Shown here in pieces: positions 24,186 to 32,525 of a stretch of DNA of 34,090 nucleotides; within the stretch, counting starts at the first letter, position 1; each line of letters opens with the position of its first letter. The position numbers and the translations under genes were made by a program. The stretch comes from DASRVA01 sp050732935 (GTDB taxonomy: Bacteria > Gemmatimonadota > Gemmatimonadetes > JACCXV01 > JAHWKZ01), in NCBI GenBank assembly GCA_050732935.1, contig JBOHRW010000097.1:1-34090 (forward strand), in the 5' to 3' direction. Under the pieces are notes generated by a model. That model was not told the DNA's origin and did no database searches. It was given only the letters and a program-made list of their open reading frames with translations.

Positions 24186-24973
24186 CGGATCGGCCCCGCC
24201 CGGGAGCGTCGGAGCGACGCAGGGTCGCGCTCCGGTCCACGCTGCTTCAGGCTGTCTGGAACTACGAGACGCTGCAGGCCGTCGGGTTCGCCTGGGCGCT
24301 CCTGCCCGGCCTCGCCCGTCTGTATCCCGACCCCCGGATCCGTCGCGAGCGCGTGCTCGCCCATCTCGATCTCTTCAACACCAACCCGTACCTGGCCACC
24401 ATCGCGATGGGCGTGGTCCTGCGGCTGGAGCGCGAGGTCGCGCGCGGGGTGGCGGGAGCCGAGGGTCGGGTCCGCCGGCTCGTCGGGGCCCTGCGCGGGA
24501 CCCTGGGCGCTCTCGGCGACGATCTCTTCTGGGCCGGCTGGCGTCCGGCGCTGGGAGCGGCGGCGGCCTCCGCCGCGCTCTCGAGCGGCTCCTGGTGGCC
24601 CGCGCTCGGCTACTGGGTGGCCTACAACGCGTTGACCCAGGCCATCCGAATCCGGGGAGTGGCCGCCGGCTACGCCAGCGGCGCGGGGATTGCCCGCGTG
24701 CTCCAGGACCCGTTCTGGCGTCGGGCGTCCGACGCGACCCGGCTGGGCGGCGCCGCGGTCAGCGGGGCGGCTCTGGCCCTGGGAGCGGCGACGGGCCTGA
24801 GCGGTGGCGGATGGCCGCTAGCCGGCCTATTTTTTCTTTCCGTCGCTCTCCTCGGGTTGGCGGCCCGGCCAGTCGGGTCCGGGGGCCGTCGGCTTTCGCC
24901 TGCGCTGGCCTTCCTGGCTCTCGTGATCCTGCTCAGCGCTCTGTACCACGCTTCCGCGGGGACGTTGCCGTGA
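24182..24973 (+). CDS. PTS mannose-family EIID membrane component
   Basis: This 263-residue protein has the EIID-type N-terminus (LLQAVWNYETLQAVGFAWALLPGL, about residues 20-43), the HLDLFNTNPYLATIAMG block (about 62-78) and a hydrophobic C-terminus. EIID is unique to the mannose family and helps form the channel and substrate site. It is slightly shorter than E. coli ManZ. The ATG overlaps the EIIC stop and the stop overlaps the HPr start, so the stoichiometric partners are co-translated. Confidence 0.88.
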   Translation: MTDRPRPGASERRRVALRSTLLQAVWNYETLQAVGFAWALLPGLARLYPDPRIRRERVLAHLDLFNTNPYLATIAMGVVLRLEREVARGVAGAEGRVRRLVGALRGTLGALGDDLFWAGWRPALGAAAASAALSSGSWWPALGYWVAYNALTQAIRIRGVAAGYASGAGIARVLQDPFWRRASDATRLGGAAVSGAALALGAATGLSGGGWPLAGLFFLSVALLGLAARPVGSGGRRLSPALAFLALVILLSALYHASAGTLP

Positions 24974-25299
24974 ACCATCGGGTACACGAGAAGCAGATTC
25001 AGATTCGGAACCGCCTCGGCCTGCACGCGAGGCCGGCGGCCCAGTTCGTGCGTTGCGCCACACGCTTCGCTTCGGATGTCTTCGTGAGCCGCGACGGCAT
25101 CGAGGTGAACGGCAAGAGCATCATGGGGGTGATGATGCTGGCCGCCGAGCAGGGTGCAGAGATCCGGATCCGCGCCGAGGGCGCCGACGCCGAGAACGCC
25201 GTGAGCGAGCTGGCGGACCTGATCGAGCAGGGGTTCCACGAAGACGACGAAGGTCGTCCGCTGCGGTCCGGGGGAGAGCCGGCTCCGGCGGATACGTGA
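24970..25299 (+). CDS. ptsH: phosphocarrier protein HPr
   Basis: This 109-residue phosphocarrier passes phosphate from EI to EIIA. The active histidine is His19 in NRLGLHARPAAQ. The regulatory serine is Ser50 in NGKSIMGVMML, the site used by HPr kinase, which is encoded upstream. The conserved core ends near residue 92. About 17 extra C-terminal residues (DDEGRPLRSGGEPAPADT) form a probable disordered tail, partly overlapping the next gene. It starts at GTG 24970 (no ATG is available), overlapping EIID by 4 bp. Confidence 0.95.
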   Translation: MNHRVHEKQIQIRNRLGLHARPAAQFVRCATRFASDVFVSRDGIEVNGKSIMGVMMLAAEQGAEIRIRAEGADAENAVSELADLIEQGFHEDDEGRPLRSGGEPAPADT

Positions 25300-27071
25300 C
25301 CGGCCACGACATCATTCATCACGGGCTCGGCGTGTCGCACGGCGTGGCCTTCGGGCCCGCCTACGTTATCATGCCCGACTCGCTGCGGGTTCCCCGGAGG
25401 TCCATCGAGTCCACGGGTGTCGACTCCGAGCTGGACCGGCTGGAGAGCGCGATCGAGCGGACGCGACGGGACATCGGTCGCGTGCGGGAGGCGCTGGTCG
25501 CGGCGGGAAAGTCGGATGAGGCGGCAATCTTCGACTCGCATGTCCTGATCCTCGAGGACGAGGAGCTGCGGGACCGCGCGCGGAGCCGCATCCGCGAGGA
25601 CAGGTCGAACGCCGAGCACGCGTTTCACGCCAGCGTCCTCGAGATCACGACCCGGATCGAAGCCAGCGAAGATCCCTACCTGCGGGAGCGGGCCAGGGAC
25701 GTGCGCGACATCGAGCATCGCGTGATCCGCTGGCTGCTCGGCGAGCGCGAGCCCGCGGTGGGCGACCTCATGCAGAACGCGATCCTCGTTGCCCACGACC
25801 TGCCGGCGACGCTCACGGCGGAGCTCGACAGGGACCGGATTCTCGGTTTCGCGACCGAGGTCGGCTCGCCCAACAGCCACACCGCCATCCTGGCACGGGC
25901 CCTCGAGATCCCGGCGGTGATCGGGCTGGGTCCTCTCCTCCAGCGGCTCCGACACGGGGAACAGGTGATCCTGGACGGGCGGGAGGGGTTGCTGATCGGC
26001 AACCCATCCCACGAGACGTTGAGCGACTACGAGCGGATCCGCGCCAAGATCGCGCGCAAGCGGGCCGAGTGGGTGAGCTTGGCGGACGCCCCGAGCGAGA
26101 CGGCGGACGGCACCCGGCTCGTCTTCCAGGCGAACATCGATTTCCCGCGCGAGGTCGACGCGGCGATGACGTTCGGCTGCGAGGGCATCGGGCTCTATCG
26201 GACCGAGTACCTCTTCCTTCACAGCGGCGGCGAGGCCGGAGAGGAGGAGCAGTACGAGGTCTACCGGGTCCTGGTCGAGCGCCTGGCGGGTCGGCCGCTG
26301 ACCGTCCGCACGATCGACCTCGGGGGCGACAAGCTGCTCCAGGGCATGGAGCCGGAGGCGAATCCGTTCCTGGGCTGGCGGGCGATTCGCTACTGCCTGG
26401 ATCGACCGGAGGTCTTCCGTCGCCAGCTGCGGGCGATCCTGAGAACCGGCGCCCACGGACCGACATCCATCCTGTTTCCCATGATCACGACGGTCGAGGA
26501 AGCGGAACGCTGCCTGGAACAGGTCGCCCTGGCGCGGCTGTCGCTCGAACGGGAGGGCCTGCCCTTCGCCGGGGACTGCCCGGTCGGAGCGCTGATCGAG
26601 ACACCGGCCGCGGCGATGCTCGCGCCGGAGCTCGCCCGGCGCTTCGACTTTCTGTCGCTGGGCACCAACGACCTGATCCAGTACACCCTGGCGGTCGATC
26701 GTGGCAACCGGCGGGTCGCCCACCTCTTCCAGCCCTTCCACCCGGCGGTGCTGCGCATGATCGGCGAGGTCGTCGAGGCCGGTGGAGCCGCCGGGCTGGA
26801 CCTCACCGTGTGCGGCGAGATGGCCTCCAACTCACGGGCCGCCGTCCTGCTGCTGGGGCTGGGCGTGCGTCGGTTCAGCATGGTCCCGGCGCGCATCCCG
26901 CGGGTCAAGCAGGTGCTCGGGCGGATCGCCGTCGACGAGGCCGCGGAGGCGGCCGAGGCGGCGCTCGCTACTTCCACCGCGGAGGCGGCCCGGGTCGCGA
27001 TCGAGGAGCGATTCTCGGAGCGCCTGCGGCAGCGCACGACCGCGCCCACGGCCGGCGACCGGGGACGGTGA
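25296..27071 (+). CDS. ptsI: PTS enzyme I
   Basis: This 591-residue enzyme moves phosphate from phosphoenolpyruvate to HPr. The N-terminal HPr-binding and phosphohistidine domains carry His195 in GSPNSHTAILARALEIPAV, a variant of the usual GGRTSHTAI. The C-terminal PEP-binding barrel has GIGLYRTEYLF (297-307), LGTNDLIQYTLAVDRGN (455-471) and the catalytic Cys506 in VCGEMAS. The last 40 or so residues are Ala/Glu-rich. It starts at GTG 25296, overlapping ptsH. With HPr and EIIABCD it completes a full PTS in one operon. Confidence 0.96.
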   Translation: MTGHDIIHHGLGVSHGVAFGPAYVIMPDSLRVPRRSIESTGVDSELDRLESAIERTRRDIGRVREALVAAGKSDEAAIFDSHVLILEDEELRDRARSRIREDRSNAEHAFHASVLEITTRIEASEDPYLRERARDVRDIEHRVIRWLLGEREPAVGDLMQNAILVAHDLPATLTAELDRDRILGFATEVGSPNSHTAILARALEIPAVIGLGPLLQRLRHGEQVILDGREGLLIGNPSHETLSDYERIRAKIARKRAEWVSLADAPSETADGTRLVFQANIDFPREVDAAMTFGCEGIGLYRTEYLFLHSGGEAGEEEQYEVYRVLVERLAGRPLTVRTIDLGGDKLLQGMEPEANPFLGWRAIRYCLDRPEVFRRQLRAILRTGAHGPTSILFPMITTVEEAERCLEQVALARLSLEREGLPFAGDCPVGALIETPAAAMLAPELARRFDFLSLGTNDLIQYTLAVDRGNRRVAHLFQPFHPAVLRMIGEVVEAGGAAGLDLTVCGEMASNSRAAVLLLGLGVRRFSMVPARIPRVKQVLGRIAVDEAAEAAEAALATSTAEAARVAIEERFSERLRQRTTAPTAGDRGR

Positions 27072-27084
27072 GAGCCGGCGAACG

Positions 27085-28173
27085 ATGACCGCGCCGCGTC
27101 TGGAGGATGTGCGGGGCTGGCGGGATCGCGAGCCCGATGTCGATACGGCGGGAATGCGCGGACACATCGAGGCGCTGCCGAGGCACCTGTCGGACAGCGC
27201 CTCGGAGGCTCTCGAAACCGCCGCGTCCATCTCCGTCTCCGTGCCGAGCGCGATCGCGGTCGTCGGGATGGGAGGGTCGGCCATCGGCGGCGATCTGGTC
27301 GCCGCCTACACGGCCGAGCGCAGAAGGACGCCGCTGGTCGTCGTGCGCGGCTACGAGCTGCCGACCTGGCTGGACGACGACGCCTGGGTGATCGCCTCCT
27401 CCTACTCCGGGAACACCGAAGAGACGCTCTCGGCCTACGCCGCGGCGAAGGAGCGGGGGCTTCGCGTCGTGGCGATCACGACGGGCGGCCGGCTGGGTGA
27501 GCAGGCCAGCGCCGACGGCGATCCGGTTTTCAGTTTGCCGGGCGGGTTCCCACCCCGCGCCGCGCTGGGTCATTCCTTCGCGACGTGCGCCGTGCTGACG
27601 GCCTGCCTGGCGACCGGGCTGGAGCCGCGCGCCGAGGCCGAGGCGATCGCCGACGCGGGGGAGGGACTGGGGTCGATCGTCGACGGGTGGCTGGCCTGGG
27701 AGCCCGGCAACCCCGCCCTGATCGTCGCCGCGGAAGCCGTCGCGGCCCTGCCGCTGATCTACTCCGGGCACCCGCTGTCCGCGGCCGCCGGCCGGCGCTG
27801 GAAGACGCAGCTCAACGAAAACGCCAAGCTGCTCGCCCACACCTCCGAGTTCCCCGAGCACAATCACAACGAGATCGTGGGGTTCGAGCCGGACAGGGCG
27901 GTGCCATGCGCGATCTTCTATCTCCAGACGGCGTGGGATCACGAGCGGGTCCGCCGCCGGATGGGCTTCGTGCGGGACTATCTCGACGGCCGCGCGGTCT
28001 CGCAGCGTCGGGTCGAAGCCGGCGGAGACACGCCGCTGGAAGCCATGCTTCGGTTGTGCCTCCTCGGGGATTGCGCTAGCTTTCTCGCTTCCGTCATCAC
28101 GGGACGGGACCCCACCCCCGTCGCATCCATCGACGCCCTGAAGCGCCAACTCTCGAGCCCGTCGCGGCCATGA
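27085..28173 (+). CDS. bifunctional phosphoglucose/phosphomannose isomerase (SIS family)
   Basis: This 362-residue enzyme interconverts glucose-6-phosphate or mannose-6-phosphate with fructose-6-phosphate. The SIS domains carry GMGGSAIGGD (61-70) and SSYSGNTEE (105-113). The C-terminal domain has LNENAKLLAH and the active-site block EFPEHNHNE (255-263), which resembles archaeal and actinobacterial PGI/PMI enzymes rather than classic Pgi. The ATG is 13 nt after ptsI. The context suggests that it channels the PTS product, mannose- or glucose-6-phosphate, into glycolysis. This also hints that the PTS carries mannose, glucose or a close analogue. Confidence 0.9.
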   Translation: MTAPRLEDVRGWRDREPDVDTAGMRGHIEALPRHLSDSASEALETAASISVSVPSAIAVVGMGGSAIGGDLVAAYTAERRRTPLVVVRGYELPTWLDDDAWVIASSYSGNTEETLSAYAAAKERGLRVVAITTGGRLGEQASADGDPVFSLPGGFPPRAALGHSFATCAVLTACLATGLEPRAEAEAIADAGEGLGSIVDGWLAWEPGNPALIVAAEAVAALPLIYSGHPLSAAAGRRWKTQLNENAKLLAHTSEFPEHNHNEIVGFEPDRAVPCAIFYLQTAWDHERVRRRMGFVRDYLDGRAVSQRRVEAGGDTPLEAMLRLCLLGDCASFLASVITGRDPTPVASIDALKRQLSSPSRP

Positions 28174-28249
28174 TCATGGTTTCTTATCGAAATGCAGCCG
28201 TGATCGTGATCGCGTGTACCGGGATCTCGAGAACGAGTCCGATCGACAG

Positions 28250-29236
28250 GTGAACATCGTCATTCCTGCGGCCGGTCAGGGCACGCGGCTGCGGCCCCAT
28301 ACCCATACGCTCCCGAAAGTCATGCTTCCGGTGGCGGGCCGACCGATCATCGGGCACATCCTGGCCGACGTACGATCACTCGACCCGAAGGAGGTGCGGC
28401 TCGTGGTGGGGTACCGAGGCGAGACGCTGGAAGCCTACGCCAGGGAGGCCTTCCCCGAGATGCCCGTGCGCATCGTCTGGCAGAAGGACCAGCTCGGTCT
28501 GGGCCACGCCGTCCTCCAGGGCCTGGAGGAGGGGGAGCGCGAGCCCGTGCTGGTGGTGCTGGGGGACACGGTGTTCGACGTCGACTACGGCGCCTTCGTG
28601 GCCAGCGGAGAGAACGTCCTCGGAGTGCGACCCGTGCCCGATCCCGAGCGCTTCGGGATCGTGGAGTTGGACGACGCCGGCGAGCGCATCGTGAAGCTCG
28701 TCGAGAAGCCGGCCGAGCCCAGGACCGACCTGGCCCTGGTCGGCCTCTATTACGTGGCCGACGGCGATCGGCTCCGGAGTGCGATCGCGGACCTTGTCGA
28801 GCACGACACCCGGACCCGCGGCGAGTACCAGCTCACCGACGCCCTCCAGCGGATGATCGACGACGGTACGCCGTTCGTACCCTTCAAGATCGGTAACTGG
28901 TTCGATTGCGGGAAGCCCGAGACGCTGCTCGACACCAACCGCGCCCTGCTCGATCGGCGGGCTGTCGAGGTGCCGCCGGGGTTCGACGATGCCCGTATCG
29001 TCCCGCCGGTCGCCATCGGACCGAACTGCACCATCGAGCGTGCGGTGGTGGGCCCCCACGTCACGCTCGGGAGGGACGCCGTCGTGCACGAGGCCGTCGT
29101 GCGCGACTCCATCATCGGTGACGGCGCTACGGTGCGCGGATGCGTGCTGGAGCGTTCGATCGTAGGGCCCGGGGCGAGCATGGAGGCCCCGGCCAGGACC
29201 GTCAATCTCGGAGAAGGATCGCAGGTGAAATGCTGA
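28250..29236 (+). CDS. sugar-phosphate nucleotidyltransferase with left-handed beta-helix
   Basis: This 328-residue enzyme of the nucleotidyltransferase family has the N-terminal signature IPAAGQGTRLRPHT (about 4-17) and PKVMLPVAGRPII (22-34), FGIVELD and EKP blocks, and a C-terminal hexapeptide beta-helix (IGPNCTIERAVVGPHVTLG onward). It likely makes an NDP-sugar from a sugar-1-phosphate; glucose-1-phosphate thymidylyl- or uridylyltransferase is most similar by motif, but the substrate is undecided. GTG 28250 gives the standard N-terminus. An in-frame GTG at 28214 would add 12 residues with no family match. Neither has a good ribosome site. The 76 bp before it holds no other feature. It overlaps metK by 7 bp. 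Confidence 0.87.
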   Translation: MNIVIPAAGQGTRLRPHTHTLPKVMLPVAGRPIIGHILADVRSLDPKEVRLVVGYRGETLEAYAREAFPEMPVRIVWQKDQLGLGHAVLQGLEEGEREPVLVVLGDTVFDVDYGAFVASGENVLGVRPVPDPERFGIVELDDAGERIVKLVEKPAEPRTDLALVGLYYVADGDRLRSAIADLVEHDTRTRGEYQLTDALQRMIDDGTPFVPFKIGNWFDCGKPETLLDTNRALLDRRAVEVPPGFDDARIVPPVAIGPNCTIERAVVGPHVTLGRDAVVHEAVVRDSIIGDGATVRGCVLERSIVGPGASMEAPARTVNLGEGSQVKC

Positions 29237-30447
29237 AGACCCACACCGATCACGAACCGACCTCGGCGATGCGCGCCACCAGCGCGCGGCGCTTCCTCTT
29301 CACGTCCGAGTCGGTGACCGAGGGTCACCCCGACAAGATCGCGGATGCGATCTCCGACTCCGTCCTCGACGCCGCCCTGGAAGGCGATCCGCAGAGCCGG
29401 GTGGCCTGCGAGACGTTGGTGACCACGGGGCTTGTGATCGTGGCGGGCGAGATCACGACCGAGACCTACATCCCGGTCAACGAAGTCGTCCGGGAGACGA
29501 TCCGTGACATCGGCTACACCGACGCGCGGATGGGGTTCGACGCCGACACCTGCGGCGTCCTGGTCTCGCTCGACCAGCAGTCCCCCGACATCAAGCGCGG
29601 AGTCGACGCGGACGGGGCCGGCGACCAGGGGATGATGTTCGGCTACGCGACCGACGAGACCCCCGAGCTGATGCCGCTGCCGATCGCGCTCGCGCATGCC
29701 CTCACCCGCCGATTGACGCGGGCCCGCAAGGAGGGCGTCCTGCCCTGGCTGCGTCCCGACGGCAAGAGCCAGGTGACCGTGGAGTACGAAGGCGGACGGC
29801 CGAGGGAGATTCGGACGGTGGTCGTCTCGACCCAGACCGGCGACGAGTCCGAGGTCTCCCCCGAGGAAATCCGGGACGGCGTGCGCGAGCACGTCATCCA
29901 CCCGGCGCTGCCGGTCGACATGTACGATCCGGGGTCGCTCGTCGTCCACATCAATCCGACCGGCCGGTTCGTCGTCGGTGGGCCCAAGGGGGACGCCGGG
30001 GTCACGGGGCGCAAGGTGATCGTCGACACGTACGGGGGGTACGGTCGTCATGGTGGCGGGGCGTTCAGCGGAAAGGATCCGACCAAGGTCGATCGATCGG
30101 GCGCCTATGCCGCCCGCTGGATCGCCAAGAACCTGGTCGCGGCGGAGCTCGCCGCGCGGTGCGAGGTTCAGCTCGCCTACGCGATCGGCGTGGCCGATCC
30201 GGTGAGCGTGATGGTCGACACGTTCGGCACCGGGGCGCTGCCGGACGAGGAGCTGGCCGAGCGCGTCCGGGAGACGTGGGACCTGCGCCCGCGGGGGTTG
30301 ATCGAGGCGCTCGACCTGCAGCGCCCGATCTACCGGTCGACCGCGGCCTATGGGCATTTCGGGCGCAAGCCGGAAGACGGGCTCTTCACCTGGGAAGGGA
30401 CGGAAAGGGCGGCCGAGCTCCGCACCTGGATGGACGAAAGAGACTGA
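29230..30447 (+). CDS. metK: S-adenosylmethionine synthetase MetK
   Basis: This 405-residue enzyme makes S-adenosylmethionine from methionine and ATP. Family motifs are FTSESVTEGHPDKIADAIS (near 20-40), GAGDQGMMFGYATDE and GGGAFSGKDPTKVDRS. The length is normal. ATG 29230 overlaps the preceding stop by 7 bp. ATG 29269 is an alternative that would remove a 13-residue extension not conserved in the family. ahcY follows 95 bp later, so synthesis of the methyl donor and removal of its product are adjacent. No SAM riboswitch is present. Confidence 0.96.
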   Translation: MLKTHTDHEPTSAMRATSARRFLFTSESVTEGHPDKIADAISDSVLDAALEGDPQSRVACETLVTTGLVIVAGEITTETYIPVNEVVRETIRDIGYTDARMGFDADTCGVLVSLDQQSPDIKRGVDADGAGDQGMMFGYATDETPELMPLPIALAHALTRRLTRARKEGVLPWLRPDGKSQVTVEYEGGRPREIRTVVVSTQTGDESEVSPEEIRDGVREHVIHPALPVDMYDPGSLVVHINPTGRFVVGGPKGDAGVTGRKVIVDTYGGYGRHGGGAFSGKDPTKVDRSGAYAARWIAKNLVAAELAARCEVQLAYAIGVADPVSVMVDTFGTGALPDEELAERVRETWDLRPRGLIEALDLQRPIYRSTAAYGHFGRKPEDGLFTWEGTERAAELRTWMDERD

Positions 30448-30542
30448 TCCCGATTCTGCGCGTCCTGGCCCCGGCGCCGAGCGCCGAGACCGCGCGATTA
30501 TGGCATTTGGATCGCATACGAGGAAGCGAAAGGAGAGCCACG

Positions 30543-31907
30543 ATGGCCAACGGTGAGAAGATCGAGACGGAGGCGGGATCACCCTCCGCGCACCACGACA
30601 TCCGCGACCGGGCCCTGGCGGAGAAGGGGGCCCTGCGCGTCGAGTGGGCCGCCCGTCACATGCCGGTCCTGCGGCAGATCGGCGAACGGTTCGAGCGCGA
30701 GCGGCCGCTGGACGGCAAGCGGATCTCGGCCTGCCTGCACGTGACCACCGAGACCGCCAACCTCGTTCTCACCCTGCAGCAGGGTGGGGCCGACGTCCTC
30801 TTGTGCGCCTCGAACCCGCTCTCGACCCAGGACGACGTGGCCGCCACCCTGGTGGAGCGGGGAATCCGCGTCCACGCCATCAAGGGCGAGGACCACGACA
30901 CGTACTACCGTCACATCCTCGCGGCCCTCGAGCATCGGCCGCAGATCACCATGGACGACGGCGCCGATCTGGTGAGCGCCCTCCACTTCATCGGGCTCGA
31001 GCGGTACGACGACCTGCACCCGGTGATCCGGGCCTGGGCGACCGCGCTCGACGCATCCGAACGAAAGGCCATCGTCGAGGACGTGCTCGCCTCGACCGAG
31101 GAGACCACCACGGGGGTCATCCGGCTCAAGTCGATGGAGGCATCGGGCGTCCTCCTCTTTCCGGTCATCGCGGTCAACGACTCGAAGACCAAGCATCTCT
31201 TCGACAACCGGTACGGAACGGGGCAGTCCACTCTCGACGGTGTGCTCCGCGCGACCAACGTGCTGCTCGCCGGCTCTACCATCGTCGTGGCCGGATACGG
31301 CTGGTGCGGTCGCGGCGTCGCGCGTCGCGCGCAGGGCGCTGGCGCCAACGTGATCGTCACCGAGGTCGACCCGCTACGAGCGCTCGAGGCAATCATGGAC
31401 GGCTTCCGCGTCATGCCCATGGCGGAGGCAGCCACCATCGGCGACATCTTCATCACGGTGACCGGCGACATCCACGTGATCCGCGGCGAGCACTTCGAGG
31501 CGATGAAGGATGGAGCCATCGTCGCCAATAGCGGGCACTTCAATGTCGAGCTCGACCTCGACGCCCTGCAGAACATGGCCGAGGAGACACGCGAGATCCG
31601 CGAGTTCGTGACCGAGCACAGCGTGGGGGAGCGGCGCATCTACGTGCTCGGAGAGGGGCGCCTGGTGAACCTGGCCGCGGCCGAAGGGCACCCGGCGAGC
31701 GTCATGGACATGTCGTTCTCGAACCAGGCCCTGGCCGCCGAGCTGATCGCCAGCGACCCGGAGGCCCTGCCGCAGAGCGTCCACTCCGTCCCGGAAGAGA
31801 TCGACGCCGAGATCGCGCGGCTCAAGCTGGCCGCGATGGGGGTCGACATCGATCGGTTGACGGAGGAGCAGGAGAAGTATCTGGCATCCTGGGAAATGGG
31901 GACCTGA
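30543..31907 (+). CDS. ahcY: S-adenosylhomocysteine hydrolase AhcY
   Basis: This 454-residue NAD-dependent enzyme splits S-adenosylhomocysteine to adenosine and homocysteine, relieving product inhibition of methyltransferases. The NAD-binding motif reads VVAGYGWCGRGVARRA, the WCG form seen in archaeal-type and many anaerobe enzymes. Other motifs are NSGHFNVELD, DNRYGTGQST and AAAEGHPASVMDMSFSNQ. A ribosome site (AGGAG at 30531-30535) lies 7 nt before the ATG. The C-terminus (YLASWEMGT) is the short type lacking the KYRY-like end. The 95-bp leader contains a perfect 6-bp hairpin (30472-30477 with 30481-30486) but no SAH riboswitch pattern and no T-run. Confidence 0.96.
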   Translation: MANGEKIETEAGSPSAHHDIRDRALAEKGALRVEWAARHMPVLRQIGERFERERPLDGKRISACLHVTTETANLVLTLQQGGADVLLCASNPLSTQDDVAATLVERGIRVHAIKGEDHDTYYRHILAALEHRPQITMDDGADLVSALHFIGLERYDDLHPVIRAWATALDASERKAIVEDVLASTEETTTGVIRLKSMEASGVLLFPVIAVNDSKTKHLFDNRYGTGQSTLDGVLRATNVLLAGSTIVVAGYGWCGRGVARRAQGAGANVIVTEVDPLRALEAIMDGFRVMPMAEAATIGDIFITVTGDIHVIRGEHFEAMKDGAIVANSGHFNVELDLDALQNMAEETREIREFVTEHSVGERRIYVLGEGRLVNLAAAEGHPASVMDMSFSNQALAAELIASDPEALPQSVHSVPEEIDAEIARLKLAAMGVDIDRLTEEQEKYLASWEMGT

Positions 31908-32025
31908 GCACGGGGCATTGAAAACGGCCCGATCTCGGCGTTGCGGCGTCGAAGCTCTGATTGGTGGGCAACGCTGCCTCGTCGCGGACCTTCCGCAGAT
32001 CTTCGCTTCTCGAGCAGGGGTAATG

Positions 32026-32058
32026 CTCGTCGATTGCGACGAGTTCGAACTCGACGAG
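32026..32058. repeat. nested inverted repeats with 14-bp palindrome
   Basis: CTCGTCG (32026-32032) pairs with CGACGAG (32037-32043) across a 4-nt loop. The second arm overlaps a perfect 14-bp palindrome, CGAGTTCGAACTCG (32040-32053), and a further CGAG copy lies at 32055-32058. Alternative hairpins could form in DNA or RNA. The role is unknown. Confidence 0.5.
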
Positions 32059-32191
32059 CCTCTGCGTTAGGTCCTTGTGCCCAGGCCCGCCACAGGCGAG
32101 CGTGCGGCCGAATGTGTCTTTCCATCGTACATCTTGGGATTTTCTGCGCGTAGCAGGCGAAGGACAGGCGCCGGCTAAAGCGCCCCCCGTT

Positions 32192-32235
32192 TCCGTGGAC
32201 ACGGGTTAGTGAGGTAGTATGAAGGGGTCCACGGA
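32192..32235. repeat. 9-bp inverted repeat flanking a TAGTAT element
   Basis: TCCGTGGAC (32192-32200) and its reverse complement GTCCACGGA (32227-32235) flank a 26-bp spacer that contains TAGTAT (32215-32220), a possible -10 sequence. It could be an operator-like site or an end of an old insertion element. There is no adjoining transposase. Confidence 0.4.
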
Positions 32236-32458
32236 CCGGAGGGACGGAATCGTGGATCTTGCTGCGGACAATTACGATGCCCTCCCGAGGCTGCTTCTCT
32301 CGGTTTGGGGATCTCCCGCCTGCTGCGACCCTGATATGGGGATACCGCAGACGGCCTCATCGGTCCAGCGCGGGTAGGTGGGTCAGCTTGACTGAGGGCT
32401 ATGGGCCATTGAGGGACCCTGGAACGCGAGCTGAACCACTACCCAGCTTCGGGTTGGC

Positions 32459-32488
32459 TTGTGCCGTGACCGGCGGGGCATGTATGTT
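32459..32488 (+). promoter_or_regulatory. candidate promoter of the bifunctional nuclease gene
   Basis: TTGTGC (32459-32464) and TATGTT (32483-32488) are 18 bp apart. A start near 32495 would give a leader of about 30 nt containing the GGAGGAG ribosome site of the next gene. Confidence 0.35.
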
Positions 32489-32525
32489 GCACGTTCTGCT
32501 GTTCGACGTGCTTTTCGGAGGAGCC

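Larger units (their letters stand above)
31908..32458. other. gene-poor segment of unlike composition, possible remnant
   Basis: About 550 bp between ahcY and the nuclease gene has no ORF with recognisable domains on either strand. By eye it is less GC-rich and lacks the codon pattern of the neighbours. It contains clustered inverted repeats (32026-32058 and 32192-32235). A minus-strand frame (31822-32202, GTG start) and a plus-strand frame (32219-32377) are open but match no family I know. It may be a decayed mobile element, an unrecognised RNA gene or plain spacer. Confidence 0.4.

Noticed and set aside
24999..26741. Minus-strand open frame (580 codons) opposite ptsH and ptsI
   Set aside because: Shadow frame. 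The plus strand carries the HPr and EI active sites in frame.
30472..30486. Intrinsic terminator after metK
   Set aside because: The hairpin has a short stem, a 3-nt loop and no following T-run.
30448..30542. SAH or SAM riboswitch before ahcY
   Set aside because: The 95-bp gap has only a small 6-bp hairpin (30472-30486) and lacks the conserved cores of those riboswitches.
31822..32202. Minus-strand 126-codon frame with GTG start after ahcY
   Set aside because: Its composition is less shadow-like than the others, but it overlaps the ahcY 3' end by 86 bp, has no ribosome site and matches no family I know. Kept only as part of the unexplained segment.
32180..32240. Possible insertion-sequence end
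   Set aside because: The C-run and inverted repeat recall some transposon ends, but no transposase, second end or target duplication was found.
32219..32377. Plus-strand 52-codon frame starting MKGSTDRRDG
   Set aside because: No ribosome site, no known motif, and too short to support as a gene or transposase remnant.
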